Source: Roseomonas sp. | GTDB lineage: Bacteria > Pseudomonadota > Alphaproteobacteria > Acetobacterales > Acetobacteraceae | Assembly: GCA_020249265.1 (NCBI GenBank) | Contig: JADCGA010000011.1 | Location: 62,001 to 126,000, forward strand | DNA: 64,000 bases | Reading direction: 5' to 3' | Shown here: one piece after another, positions 35,271 through 43,762 of the stretch | Layout: every line of letters starts with the position of its first letter | Position numbering within the stretch: the first letter of the stretch is position 1 | Notes under the pieces: model-generated | Database searches by the model: none | Seen by the model: only the letters and a program-made list of their open reading frames with translations | Told to the model about the DNA's origin: nothing | Program-made: the position numbers and the translations under genes

Positions 35271-35651
35271 ATGACCTTAACCGTCCAACAAATGCTCGCC
35301 GCGGCCGAGGCCGTGGTGCCGCGCATCAGCGCAGATGAAGCGAAGGGCCTGCTTGGCCGCGCAGATGTGGTTTTTCTTGATGTGCGCGAACCGGCAGAAG
35401 TCGCGGCCTCCGGCAAGGTGCCGGGCGCGCTGACAATCCCTCGCGGTCTCGTGGAATTCCGCGCTGATCCTGCTTCCGCGCTGCATGATGCGAATTTCGA
35501 TCGCGCCAAGACCATTGTTGCCTATTGCGCATCCGGCGGGCGTTCCGCGCTGGTGCTGAAGACGCTGCGGGATATGGGCTATGCCAATGTCCGCAATCTG
35601 GGCGGCTTCAAGAATTGGGTTGATGGCAACGGCGAGATCGAAAAGGCCTGA
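35271..35651 (+). CDS. single-domain rhodanese-like sulfurtransferase
   Basis: This is a 126-residue rhodanese-domain protein. VVFLDVREPAEVAASGKVPGA is the domain start (quoted as FLDVREPAEV), and the active-site loop YCASGGRSAL carries Cys86, which would hold a persulfide. The C-terminal LGGFKNWVDG is standard. It could transfer sulfane sulfur or detoxify cyanide; a link with the sox genes 4 kb away is possible but not shown. GGGAGAG lies before the ATG. It follows the PhzF stub and ends just before a hairpin. Confidence 0.92.
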   Translation: MTLTVQQMLAAAEAVVPRISADEAKGLLGRADVVFLDVREPAEVAASGKVPGALTIPRGLVEFRADPASALHDANFDRAKTIVAYCASGGRSALVLKTLRDMGYANVRNLGGFKNWVDGNGEIEKA

Positions 35652-35662
35652 CTCGCGTTTAT

Positions 35663-35686
35663 GGGATCGCGCAACTACGCGATCCC
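35663..35686. terminator. 9-bp stem hairpin between convergent genes
   Basis: GGGATCGCG and CGCGATCCC form a perfect 9-bp stem with a six-base loop. It lies between the convergent rhodanese and Bug-receptor genes, where a bidirectional terminator is expected. No strong T tract follows on either strand, so termination efficiency is uncertain. Confidence 0.6.
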
Positions 35687-35702
35687 CAAGTTACGCACGC
35701 CT

Positions 35703-36659
35703 TTATTGTGGCTGAATGCCCGCCGCGCGCGCTGCGTCGCCCCATTTCTTCATCTCCGCTTCCGTAAAGGCGCGCATTTCTTCCGGCGTGTTGGAGATGA
35801 TTTCGGCGCCCAGGGTCTTGTGGCGTTCAACCACGATTGGCGCTTGCAGCGCGGCACGGATATCGGCGTTCAGCTTCGCCAGAATGGGCGCGGGAAGGCC
35901 GGCAGGGCCAATCACCATGCCCCAGGTTGAAGCCTCAAACCCCGGCAGGAAGGCTTCGCCGAGCGTGGGCACATCGGGCAATTGCGGGCTGCGCCGTGCG
36001 CCGGTGGTCGCAAGCGCCTTCAAGGTCCCAGCTTGGATATGCGGCAGCGCTGCCGGCACTGTATCAAACATGATGTTCACGCGATTAGCGATCAGATCCG
36101 GGTGCGCCTGGGTGCTGCCGCGATAGGGCACGTTTTCCAGCTTGATCCCGGTGCGTTCGGCAAAAAGCACAGGCGCCAACCGCACAACACCACCCGTGCC
36201 GGCAAAGGTCACGCCCGGATTGCGCTTGGCGTATTCCACCAACTCAGCGGGCGTATTGGGCGCAAAGGCTTTCGGCGCACACAACACCAAAGGCGTCACG
36301 GTGGTTTGGGTGATGAAGGTAAAGTCGCGCATGGTATCGAAGGGAAGCCGATAGAAGGCCGCGTTCACCGGATGCGCCACCGAAACCAGCGCCAGCGTAT
36401 GCCCATCCGGCGCGCTGCGCGCCACCACTTCCGTACCAATCACGCCATCCGCCCCGGCGCGGTTCTCCACCGGCACCGGCTGGCCCCAAGCGGCGGCCAG
36501 GGGTTCGGCAATCAACCGTGCCGTGATGTCCGAAACGCCACCTGGCGTATAGGGTACAATCATGCGCACCGCGCGATTGGGAAAGCCTGCCTGCGCTTTG
36601 GCGCGGGTAGCGAGCAGGATGGCGGGCGCGGCGAGTGCCACGCGGCGGGTAAGCTTCAT
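35703..36659 (-). CDS. Bug-family tripartite tricarboxylate transporter substrate receptor
   Basis: This is the third TctC/Bug receptor, about 318 residues, with a signal peptide (TRRVALAAPAILLATRAKAQ, quoted as TRRVALAAPAILLA) cleaved after KAQ. FPNRAVRMIVPYTPGGVSD, VENRAGADGVIG and the late MVIGPAGLPAPILAK are family segments. GGGAGAAAC precedes ATG 36659. No transporter membrane genes accompany it. It lies between the rhodanese gene and the two-component operon without operon signals on either side. The ligand is unknown. Confidence 0.92.
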   Translation of the reverse strand: MKLTRRVALAAPAILLATRAKAQAGFPNRAVRMIVPYTPGGVSDITARLIAEPLAAAWGQPVPVENRAGADGVIGTEVVARSAPDGHTLALVSVAHPVNAAFYRLPFDTMRDFTFITQTTVTPLVLCAPKAFAPNTPAELVEYAKRNPGVTFAGTGGVVRLAPVLFAERTGIKLENVPYRGSTQAHPDLIANRVNIMFDTVPAALPHIQAGTLKALATTGARRSPQLPDVPTLGEAFLPGFEASTWGMVIGPAGLPAPILAKLNADIRAALQAPIVVERHKTLGAEIISNTPEEMRAFTEAEMKKWGDAARAAGIQPQ

Positions 36660-36731
36660 GGTGTTTCTCCCTTCGGGTATTTCGGGAAGTCTGCATGATT
36701 GCACGGATTACGCCAGTAGCCTTGATGCCGC

Positions 36732-38087
36732 TCAATCGCGGCGCTGCGGCAGCGTTACCTCCACGCAAAGCCCACCAAGCGCGCTATCGGTCAGATTCAC
36801 CTCCCCACCATAGGCAAGGGCGATATCGCGCGCCACGGCAAGGCCTATGCCCGTGCCGCTCTTGTCGCTATTGAGCTGCACGCCGCGGGTCAATGCCGCG
36901 CGGCGATCCTGGGGTGGAATGCCGGGCCCGTCATCTTCGACCGAAAGCCGGACAACCCCTTGGGCCAGATGCAGGCTGATGCCTATTCTGCCGGCAGCCC
37001 ATTTTGTTGCATTATCAAGCAGAACGCCCAGTAATTCGACAAAATCACCCTCCTCGATTTCTGCCATTGCTTCCGCGGGGATATCCTGGTGCCATGCCAG
37101 CGTTTCACCACTGCTGGTTCGCGCAAAAGCGCGCGTAACACGTTCAATGACCGGGCGCAGCGCAAGCGGTGCCGAATGGGTTTTTGGCCCTTCAATATAG
37201 GCGCGGGCCAATTCGCGGGCCATGCGCTGTTCAATACTGCTTGAAATGGCTTCAAGCGCTTGCGCCATCTCGCCATCGCCACGGTCGCGCAATTCCCTGA
37301 TGCGCGCATTCAACAAGGCCAGCGCGGTGCGCAGTCCATGCGCCAGATCGGCTGTGCGTTCCCGCGCCAGGCGCGCGCCGCGGCGCTGTTCATCCAATAG
37401 CGCATCAAAACGTGTCGCCAATGCCTCCAATTCGCTTGGCAGCGTACCGCCAATCCTCTCCCGCTTGCCTTCAGCCAATTCATGTAGCGCCCGTCCGGCG
37501 CGACCAATCGGCCCCAGCGCAATGCCGCCTTGCAGGGCGAAGGCCACCAGCAACCCAGCACCGATCAGCCCCAGCATGGGCAATAGGTCAAGCAAAAAGC
37601 TGCGATTGGCGGCTTCCAGCAGCTTGCGATCCACGGCCACCGCCACGCGGTAGCTGGCTGTTGTTTCGCTTGGATCTTCAATGCGGCGTTCAAGCACGAT
37701 CAACTTCGTGCCCTCAGGCCCAAAGACAATGTGCCGATGGCGCTCACCAAGTGTCAGAGGATCATTCTCAAGCGGAAAACTTGCGCCGGCCAGGGATGGG
37801 GACCGCAATATCGCCCCGGTGCGGTCATTCCTGACCTGCCAGTAAAGCCCCGAAAGCGGTTCCTGAAAGCGCGGATCTGCCAAGGGCTTTACGCGCAGCG
37901 TCGCAACACCATTATCCACCACAAGGCTGCGCGCCAGAAAACGCAAATCGGCATCCAATTCGGCCAGGACTTCCCGTTCATTATGGCGTTCGAACATGCC
38001 CTGAACCGCCATGCCAATCGCCCAGATGACGATCAGCACCGTGGCCATACCCACAATGGCAAAACGTACGCGAACGGAATTCGTCAC
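36732..38087 (-). CDS. sensor histidine kinase (PhoQ/QseC-like)
   Basis: This is a membrane histidine kinase of 451 residues: helix at ~8-30, periplasmic domain to ~165, second helix ~168-186, HAMP-like linker, then the DHp helix with His250 in the sequence LAHGLRTALALL. The proline that usually follows the H-box LRTP is alanine here. Asn359 of the N box (LLDNATKWA), VEDDGPGIP and GTGIGLAVARDIA form the ATPase domain. It overlaps the response regulator gene by 4 bases and certainly pairs with it. The stimulus is unknown; PhoQ-like relatives sense divalent cations or membrane stress. Confidence 0.92.
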   Translation of the reverse strand: MTNSVRVRFAIVGMATVLIVIWAIGMAVQGMFERHNEREVLAELDADLRFLARSLVVDNGVATLRVKPLADPRFQEPLSGLYWQVRNDRTGAILRSPSLAGASFPLENDPLTLGERHRHIVFGPEGTKLIVLERRIEDPSETTASYRVAVAVDRKLLEAANRSFLLDLLPMLGLIGAGLLVAFALQGGIALGPIGRAGRALHELAEGKRERIGGTLPSELEALATRFDALLDEQRRGARLARERTADLAHGLRTALALLNARIRELRDRGDGEMAQALEAISSSIEQRMARELARAYIEGPKTHSAPLALRPVIERVTRAFARTSSGETLAWHQDIPAEAMAEIEEGDFVELLGVLLDNATKWAAGRIGISLHLAQGVVRLSVEDDGPGIPPQDRRAALTRGVQLNSDKSGTGIGLAVARDIALAYGGEVNLTDSALGGLCVEVTLPQRRD

Positions 38088-38746
38088 GCATCACCACCAA
38101 TCACATAGCCATGGCCGCGCCGGGTGCGAATGGCATCCGGCCCAATCTTGCGCCTGAGCCGTGCCATCAGCGCTTCAATCGCATTGTCGCCGCGATCCGC
38201 CTCCCCGGCATAAATATGGTCCGAAAGCTCGGTCTGATGGATGGCGCGCCCGGCATGATGCATCAAATAGGCAAGCAGGCGGAATTCAAGCAAGGTCAAT
38301 TCAACGGGCACCCCCGCGCGTGACAGGCGCCTTGCGCGCAGATCAAGCAACAAATCCCCAATCGCCAGCATGTTCTGGCTGCGCCCGGCAGCGCGGCGGA
38401 GGATGGCACGCAGGCGCGCGAGAAGTTCCTCCATGGCGAAGGGCTTTATCAGAAAATCATCGGCGCCGGCATCTATCGCTTCCACGCGCGTTGCCCAGGT
38501 GCTGCGCGCCGACAGCACCAGGATCGGAAAAGCCACCCCTTCCGCCCGCCAGCGGCGGATCAGGGAAAGCCCATCCATGCGCGGCAGACCAAGATCAAGC
38601 ACGGCAGCATCAAAAGCTTCAATACCGCCGCGCTGCCACGCGGTATCGCCATCGGCGGCGTGTTCCGCCGCAAAGCCGGCGGATGCCAGCGCGCCCAGCA
38701 CATCCCGCGCGATCCCCGGTTCATCTTCAACGACCAAAATCCGCAT
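38084..38746 (-). CDS. OmpR/PhoP-family response regulator
   Basis: This is a 220-residue response regulator. The receiver domain has the acidic pair in VVEDEPG, phosphoacceptor Asp51 in VLDLGLPRMDG and the lysine in LIKPF. The C-terminal winged helix contains LTLLEFRLLAYLMHHAG and ends with RTRRGHGYVIG. ATG 38746 is the natural start; AGGAG lies rather far upstream (about 11 bases). It is the first gene of an operon with the histidine kinase. Direct repeats of TGTCAGCT 11 bp apart lie 42 bases upstream, consistent with autoregulation. Confidence 0.93.
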   Translation of the reverse strand: MRILVVEDEPGIARDVLGALASAGFAAEHAADGDTAWQRGGIEAFDAAVLDLGLPRMDGLSLIRRWRAEGVAFPILVLSARSTWATRVEAIDAGADDFLIKPFAMEELLARLRAILRRAAGRSQNMLAIGDLLLDLRARRLSRAGVPVELTLLEFRLLAYLMHHAGRAIHQTELSDHIYAGEADRGDNAIEALMARLRRKIGPDAIRTRRGHGYVIGGDA

Positions 38747-38787
38747 CGCGGCGCCATTCTCCTGAAACCCAGGAATTAGCCCCCTGT

Positions 38788-38806
38788 AGCTGACACCAAG
38801 CTGACA
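38788..38806. promoter_or_regulatory. direct repeat with 11-bp period, likely OmpR-family operator
   Basis: AGCTGACA occurs at 38788-38795 and again at 38799-38806, exactly one 11-bp helical turn apart. Tandem half-sites with this period are the standard target of OmpR/PhoB-type dimers. The site sits between the regulator gene and the divergent methyltransferase gene, so either or both may be controlled. Confidence 0.6.
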
Positions 38807-38824
38807 GACCAAGTCAGCCTGCCG

Positions 38825-38855
38825 GAGCCCTGACCAGGCTAACGAGCCCTGACCA
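38825..38855. repeat. 12-bp direct repeat upstream of methyltransferase gene
   Basis: GAGCCCTGACCA is present at 38825-38836 and 38844-38855, a 19-base period, ending just before the AAGGAGG ribosome site of the gene at 38867. It may be a second regulatory site or a short duplication. Its TGACC core resembles the TGACA of the neighbouring 11-bp repeats. Confidence 0.45.
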
Positions 38856-38866
38856 AGGAGGCTTCA

Positions 38867-39895
38867 ATGCAGATTGGGCATCGTTTTTCGGCTGAACCTT
38901 GCGGCTTATGCGACAGCACGGACCGTGAAGTACTGGCAAGGCGTGGCCGGGGGCATCAGCCGCTCACTACAGCCCTTTGCCGCAACTGCGGTCTGGTAAG
39001 CCATCATCCCCTGCCGAGTGCCGCGGAAATCGCCGATTTCTACGCCAAGGAATACCGTTTGGCGTATAAGGGCGGCTTTGAACCCAAGCGCAAGCATTCG
39101 CTGCGCGCCCTGCGGGGCGCCATGTCCCGCGCCAGTCGGCTTATGCCCTTCTTGCAGGGTGGCGCGCGCATTCTGGATATCGGCGCGTCTTCAGGTGAAT
39201 TCGTGTATGTCATGGCGCGCAGCGGCTTCGACGCACGTGGCATAGAACCAAACGAAGCCTATGCGGATTTCGCGCGGCAGAGCTACGGCGTTGCCATGCA
39301 GACCGGCGGCTTCGAACAGGCGGCGCCGGAACAGGCAAGCCTTGATCTGGTGACCATGAACCATGTGCTGGAACATGTGGCGGATCCCTGGCAGGCGCTG
39401 CGGCGCATTCATGCCTGGCTTGCCGAGGATGGCGCGCTGTTTCTTGAAGTGCCGAATCTTTCCGCCACCCGAAAGCAGCTAGGCAATATATTTCACAGGG
39501 CGCATATCTGGAACTTCACCCCGGAGACGCTGTTGCTGCTGGCATGGCAATGCGGCTTTGTGGCGATGGAGGGTGAGGATACGCGCCACACTTCCCTGAT
39601 CCTTCGCAAGCGACGCGACGGCGATATTGCCCCTGTCGGTGCCGGGCCTGAGTTTGCGGAAAGCCTGGCGCGGCAGATGGCAGCCGAGGCGCAGCCGATG
39701 GCCTATTTTGCCTCAGGCAGGCCCTTCACGCGGCGCTGGTCCAGGCTGCGTCGGAATATCGGCGAATTATTGATCTGCCGGCGCTACGCATCGGTCCGGG
39801 ATATGGCGGATGCGTTGCTGCAATCCTCTCCCGCGCCAAGGCTTGGTGTGAAACATCTGGACAAGACCACGCCAGTCGGCAGCCTGGCGGGCTGA
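38867..39895 (+). CDS. class I methyltransferase with N-terminal zinc-binding cysteines
   Basis: This 342-residue protein begins with two CxxC pairs (Cys12/15 and Cys38/41) that probably hold a zinc ion. The methyltransferase domain follows: ILDIGASSGEF, GIEPNEAYADFA and MNHVLEHVADPWQAL. This layout is typical of sugar C-methyltransferase-like or surface-polysaccharide methyltransferases. A C-terminal extension of about 100 residues follows. AAGGAGG is well placed. It is transcribed away from the two-component operon and may be its target, which would suggest envelope modification. Confidence 0.87.
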   Translation: MQIGHRFSAEPCGLCDSTDREVLARRGRGHQPLTTALCRNCGLVSHHPLPSAAEIADFYAKEYRLAYKGGFEPKRKHSLRALRGAMSRASRLMPFLQGGARILDIGASSGEFVYVMARSGFDARGIEPNEAYADFARQSYGVAMQTGGFEQAAPEQASLDLVTMNHVLEHVADPWQALRRIHAWLAEDGALFLEVPNLSATRKQLGNIFHRAHIWNFTPETLLLLAWQCGFVAMEGEDTRHTSLILRKRRDGDIAPVGAGPEFAESLARQMAAEAQPMAYFASGRPFTRRWSRLRRNIGELLICRRYASVRDMADALLQSSPAPRLGVKHLDKTTPVGSLAG

Positions 39896-39907
39896 GGCGT
39901 GGGCGCC

Positions 39908-40675
39908 TTACTCCGGCTTATCCGTACCGGACCCTGAACCAGGTTCCACAAAACGCCGACTGTCCATCGTCACATTTACCGCGCGCCCTTGGCGACAATT
40001 GCTCATACAGGCAGTGTTTTCGGTGTCTGGTCGCCCTTCCAGCACAAAGCCATCGCGATTGGGCATGGCAAGCTTGGCAAGGCTGGCGGCATCCACCTTA
40101 TCCTCTTCGCCGATCAGCTCATTCAGGAACAGAACATAGGCGGTGATGGCGTAGTATTCGTCATTGGTCAGGCTTTGCGGCGCGGCATAGGGCATGGCGC
40201 GGCGGATATAATCAAACACACTTGGTGCATGCTGCCAGAAGGACCCAACCGTGCGCTTCGGCTGGTCAGACCGCAGGCTGCCGCGCCCGCCCATCAGCGC
40301 AGGCCAGCGTTCCAGCCCTTCGCCGAAATCGCCATGGCAGGCAGCGCAATGCGTGACGTAGAGTTCCTCGCCTTCTTTCGCGGTGCCACTGCCGGGCGGC
40401 AGGTTATGGCCATCACCGCGCACGGCGATATCCCAGCCGGCGATCTCGGTACTTGTAACCGCGCGGCCAATGCCGGGGATGGGTGTGGGCAACGCTGCGA
40501 CACCGGCGGGCCAGGCGATATCGGCGCGCGTTCTCTCGCCCGCCGGCGCCGCAAAGGGCCGATAAAGATCAGTAATCGCCGCGGAAGGGCTTGGTGCCTG
40601 TTGCGCCTGCACAAGCCCGGCGATCAGCATGACGGCAGCGGTGCAGCCCGCAACCCTAAGCATCAATCTGGACAT
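39908..40675 (-). CDS. soxD: SoxD-like c-type cytochrome, sulfite/sulfane dehydrogenase subunit
   Basis: This periplasmic cytochrome c of 255 residues has a signal peptide ending near VQAQ. One heme site is clear: CAACH at residues 110-114, with DFGEG after it and a later RRAMPYAAPQSL that may supply the methionine ligand. A second cysteine pair near the C-terminus (CMSNC) lacks the histidine. SoxD of model organisms is longer and carries two hemes, so this is a shortened form. It passes electrons from the molybdenum subunit SoxC to cytochromes. The start overlaps the end of soxC by 20 bases. Confidence 0.88.
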   Translation of the reverse strand: MSRLMLRVAGCTAAVMLIAGLVQAQQAPSPSAAITDLYRPFAAPAGERTRADIAWPAGVAALPTPIPGIGRAVTSTEIAGWDIAVRGDGHNLPPGSGTAKEGEELYVTHCAACHGDFGEGLERWPALMGGRGSLRSDQPKRTVGSFWQHAPSVFDYIRRAMPYAAPQSLTNDEYYAITAYVLFLNELIGEEDKVDAASLAKLAMPNRDGFVLEGRPDTENTACMSNCRQGRAVNVTMDSRRFVEPGSGSGTDKPE

Positions 40676-41930
40676 TCACCACCGTCCCATCGCGATCAAC
40701 CAGCCAGGTATGGATGCTGTTCTTGTGGTAGATGCTCTCCACGCCCCGCGCACGCCTTAATGCCGTGATGGTCGGCTGCACGCGCCCCGTTTCATCCATG
40801 GCGCGGCTTTGCAGATAGGCGGTCTGGCCTTCGGCCCATTCCCAGGGAATGCGAAACCGCGTCAGCGCCTTGGGCAGTACCGGGTCCTGCAAGGTGGCGG
40901 TGCGCCAATTATCGCCGCCATCCACACTGACATCCACGCGCGTGATGCGCCCAGCGCCAGACCAGGCAAGGCCCGAGATTTCCACAAAGCCCGGGCGCCC
41001 GCGCAGCGGTTTTTCCGGGCAGGGGGCGGTGATGACCGAATTCACCTCATTGACGAAGGTGAATTGGCGGGAAAGGCCATCGGGCATCAGATCCGTATAG
41101 GTTCGCGTTTCCCAACGCGTGAACCAAGGCCGATCGCCCACTTCAATGCGGCGCAGCCATTTGATCCACATATTGCCTTCATAGCCCGGCAGCACGAGCC
41201 GCACAGGATAGCCCTGTTGCGGGCGCACCGCTTCCCCATTCTGCCCAAAGGCGATGATGGCATCATCAAGCGCTTTGGAAAGCGGAATGGACCGCGCCAA
41301 ATGCGCCGCGTCCGATGCTTCGGCCAATAACCAGGAAGCGCCCGCACGCAGCCCGGTTTGCGCAAGCAGCACCTTGAGCGGCACGCCAGTCCATTCCGAA
41401 CAGGAAAGCATGCCATGGGTGAATTGCACGCCAGACATTTGCGCGCCGCGCCATTCCATGCCGCCATTGGCCGGGCATTCGATGAAATAAATGCGGGAAA
41501 CGGATGGCAGGCGCTTCAAATCCTCAAGCGTGAAGACCAGTGGGCGTTCCACCATGCCATGGATCATCAGCCGATAATCCACCGGGTCCACATCCGGCAC
41601 GCCACCATGATGGCGTTCGAAATGTAGCCCGGATGGGGTGATGATGCCATGCATATCGGCAAGCGGCGTGAAGGAGACCGAGGAAACCCGATCCGGCGTC
41701 AACCACGGCACATACCGGCGCACCGCGGTTTCATGCCGGCTGCGTGTGCCATAGGTTTCCTCAATCACGCCGGGGCCAAGGCTGCGTGACCATTCGGGCA
41801 GGTTTGGCGGTTGGTTTTCCGCATTGCCGGCCGCTTGCGCGATACCGCCGGCATTCGCCAAGCTTGCAACACCGGCAGCCCGCAGCAAACCGCGCCGAGA
41901 AGAAGATTTCGGGTCTTTTTCAAGACTCAT
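40656..41930 (-). CDS. soxC: SoxC, molybdenum subunit of sulfane dehydrogenase
   Basis: This is a periplasmic molybdopterin enzyme of 424 residues, sulfite-oxidase family. The Tat signal contains SSRRGLLRAAG. Cys152 in YFIECPANGG is the molybdenum ligand, and the C-terminal dimerisation domain starts near GRPGFVEISGLAWSG. With SoxD it oxidises the sulfane sulfur held on SoxY to a sulfonate. ATG 41930 follows GGGAGG; the frame could open five codons earlier without support. A 7-bp stem hairpin (41975-41993) lies in the 86-base gap after the upstream flavoprotein gene, and may partially terminate or protect the transcript. Confidence 0.95.
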   Translation of the reverse strand: MSLEKDPKSSSRRGLLRAAGVASLANAGGIAQAAGNAENQPPNLPEWSRSLGPGVIEETYGTRSRHETAVRRYVPWLTPDRVSSVSFTPLADMHGIITPSGLHFERHHGGVPDVDPVDYRLMIHGMVERPLVFTLEDLKRLPSVSRIYFIECPANGGMEWRGAQMSGVQFTHGMLSCSEWTGVPLKVLLAQTGLRAGASWLLAEASDAAHLARSIPLSKALDDAIIAFGQNGEAVRPQQGYPVRLVLPGYEGNMWIKWLRRIEVGDRPWFTRWETRTYTDLMPDGLSRQFTFVNEVNSVITAPCPEKPLRGRPGFVEISGLAWSGAGRITRVDVSVDGGDNWRTATLQDPVLPKALTRFRIPWEWAEGQTAYLQSRAMDETGRVQPTITALRRARGVESIYHKNSIHTWLVDRDGTVVNVQIDA

Positions 41931-42016
41931 GATGACCTCCCTCAAGGATAGCGCCGCACTGCCTGAAACCTCCCGATCATCGCCTGGATGATCAGGGCTT
42001 CATCCTGAACGATGTG

Positions 42017-43309
42017 TTATCCGAACATCTCATCCGTGATGCTGTCATACCAGCCATCGGCATAAAGCGCTTCAAGCTGGCGATGTTCCTTGCGCCGTTC
42101 CGGCGTCAGCGCCGCATTGCGCGGGCTGACCCCGCCGGAGCCTTCAACCTCAGCAAAACCAGTCGCGCCTGGGCGGAAGACGCCGACAATGGAAATGCCG
42201 TAATCAGGCCCGACATGGCTGTAGCAGGTATTGAAGAAGGTCGCGGCTGGTGGTGCGCGTCCTGCCAGCGAAGCCGCGATGCAGGCCACCGCATGCTTGG
42301 CATGGGATGACGCAATAAAGCCCGATTTCGGCATCGGTGCCGCAATGGTCGCATCGCCCAGCACATGAATGCCTTCCACCTGTGTGCTTTCCAGGGTGGC
42401 GGGCCTTACGGGGCACCAGCCGGATTGATTGGCAAGCCCGGCATCACGCGCGATCTTTGCCGCCATTTGCGGCGGGATGACATTGATCACGGCGCCCTTT
42501 AATTTTTCGCCAAATTCTGTTTCCACTTCCATGGCGGCGGCATTCACCCGCGTCACGCGGCCATCATTTGAAGCGCCGCGCCATTCGATGATGCCGGGGT
42601 AAAGCTCTGCCCATGCGTCCTGAAACAGTGGCTGCTTGGAAAACCCATTCTTCGCATCAAGCGCAATCAGCTTGCTGCGCGGCTTGGCACGCTTCAGGTA
42701 TTCCGCGACCATGCTGATCCGTTCATAAGGACCGGGCGGGCAGCGGAAGGGATTATCCGGGATAACCATAATGAAATTACCGCCATCCGGCATGGCTTCA
42801 AGTTGGCGGCGCAGCAGGGAAATAGGTTGCAAGGATGGCACCCAGCCATGCGGCATACGCTCACTGGCGGCTTCGTCATAGCCTTCAATGGCACCCCAGC
42901 GCAGATCAATGCCAGGCGACATGATCAACCGGTCATAAGGCACCTGCGCCCCATCCGCGAGCCGGACCTGCTTCGCGCCCGCATCCACCGCGACCACGCT
43001 TTGATGGACCACACGCACACCGCGCGCGGCAAGCTTTTCATAGCCGAAGGTGATGCTGTTCATCTCCCGCCGCCCGGCCAGAACCAGATTGCCATAGGGG
43101 CAGGTGGTAAAGGTCCGGCTTCGTTCAATCAGCGTAATGTCAAGGGTGGGGAAATTGTCGCGTGCGAAACGCGCGGCGGAAGCGCCACCAAAGCCCCCAC
43201 CAATGATGACAACGCGGCCCGCCCCGGCTTGGGCACGGGCAAGGCGTGGCGCTGACAGGGTTACGGGAAGCGCGGCGGCGGCAAGGAAGGCGCGGCGGGA
43301 AAGGGCCAT
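42017..43309 (-). CDS. soxF: flavocytochrome c sulfide dehydrogenase flavoprotein (SoxF/FccB)
   Basis: This is a periplasmic FAD protein of 430 residues that oxidises sulfide to sulfur or polysulfide. The Tat-type signal SRRAFLAAAALP precedes VVIIGGGFGGASAARFA. The redox-active cysteines are in TTCPYGNLVLAG and, near the C-terminus, in NTCYSHVGPDYG, which belongs to the FCSD flavin-binding domain. GGAGGAAAC precedes the ATG. The small cytochrome gene directly upstream (17-base gap) encodes its heme partner. It can also reactivate the Sox system, as SoxF does. Confidence 0.93.
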   Translation of the reverse strand: MALSRRAFLAAAALPVTLSAPRLARAQAGAGRVVIIGGGFGGASAARFARDNFPTLDITLIERSRTFTTCPYGNLVLAGRREMNSITFGYEKLAARGVRVVHQSVVAVDAGAKQVRLADGAQVPYDRLIMSPGIDLRWGAIEGYDEAASERMPHGWVPSLQPISLLRRQLEAMPDGGNFIMVIPDNPFRCPPGPYERISMVAEYLKRAKPRSKLIALDAKNGFSKQPLFQDAWAELYPGIIEWRGASNDGRVTRVNAAAMEVETEFGEKLKGAVINVIPPQMAAKIARDAGLANQSGWCPVRPATLESTQVEGIHVLGDATIAAPMPKSGFIASSHAKHAVACIAASLAGRAPPAATFFNTCYSHVGPDYGISIVGVFRPGATGFAEVEGSGGVSPRNAALTPERRKEHRQLEALYADGWYDSITDEMFG

Positions 43310-43326
43310 GATCTGTTTCCTCCGGC

Positions 43327-43620
43327 TTATTGCGGGCGCGCGTAATGCGCCGCCAGAATCGAGATTTGTTCAGCGGTATAGCCGCGGCTGATGCGCCCCA
43401 TCACTGTGGCGGGTTTTTCATTTGCGCTGAAGGAGCGCATCAGGGCGACAAATTCATCCCGGCTATGGGCGCCCTTGATGGAAGGAATGCCATGTCCACC
43501 TTGGCCAGTTACACCATGGCAGCCCTGGCAGCCGCCAATCAGCAGCGGCACATCTGTCGCCTGCGCGAAAGCCGGCCCGCCCGAGAAAAGTAACAAGCAC
43601 AGCGCGAACCTGATCTTCAT
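43327..43620 (-). CDS. soxE: small c-type cytochrome, heme subunit of sulfide dehydrogenase (SoxE/FccA-like)
   Basis: This is a monoheme cytochrome c of 97 residues: signal peptide to AFAQ, heme motif CQGCH at residues 31-35, and Met74 in ATVMGRI as probable sixth ligand. It lies 17 bases upstream of the flavoprotein gene, the standard arrangement for the FccAB or SoxEF pair, and should accept electrons from its FAD. ATG 43620 has GGGGGA upstream; the open frame extends to 43782 but that part overlaps the divergent cytochrome gene. Confidence 0.87.
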   Translation of the reverse strand: MKIRFALCLLLFSGGPAFAQATDVPLLIGGCQGCHGVTGQGGHGIPSIKGAHSRDEFVALMRSFSANEKPATVMGRISRGYTAEQISILAAHYARPQ

Positions 43621-43762
43621 GGTTTTGCGTCCCCCAAAAAAGCCGCTTGCATGCGCGCTCTTCATTGATGATAAGGCGAGCCTAGCCACCGGGTTTTGAG
43701 CGGTCAACACAAAAACCCGCAGCAATCCGGTCGGCCCGAATCCTTTGCCGGGAGAATTGAAA

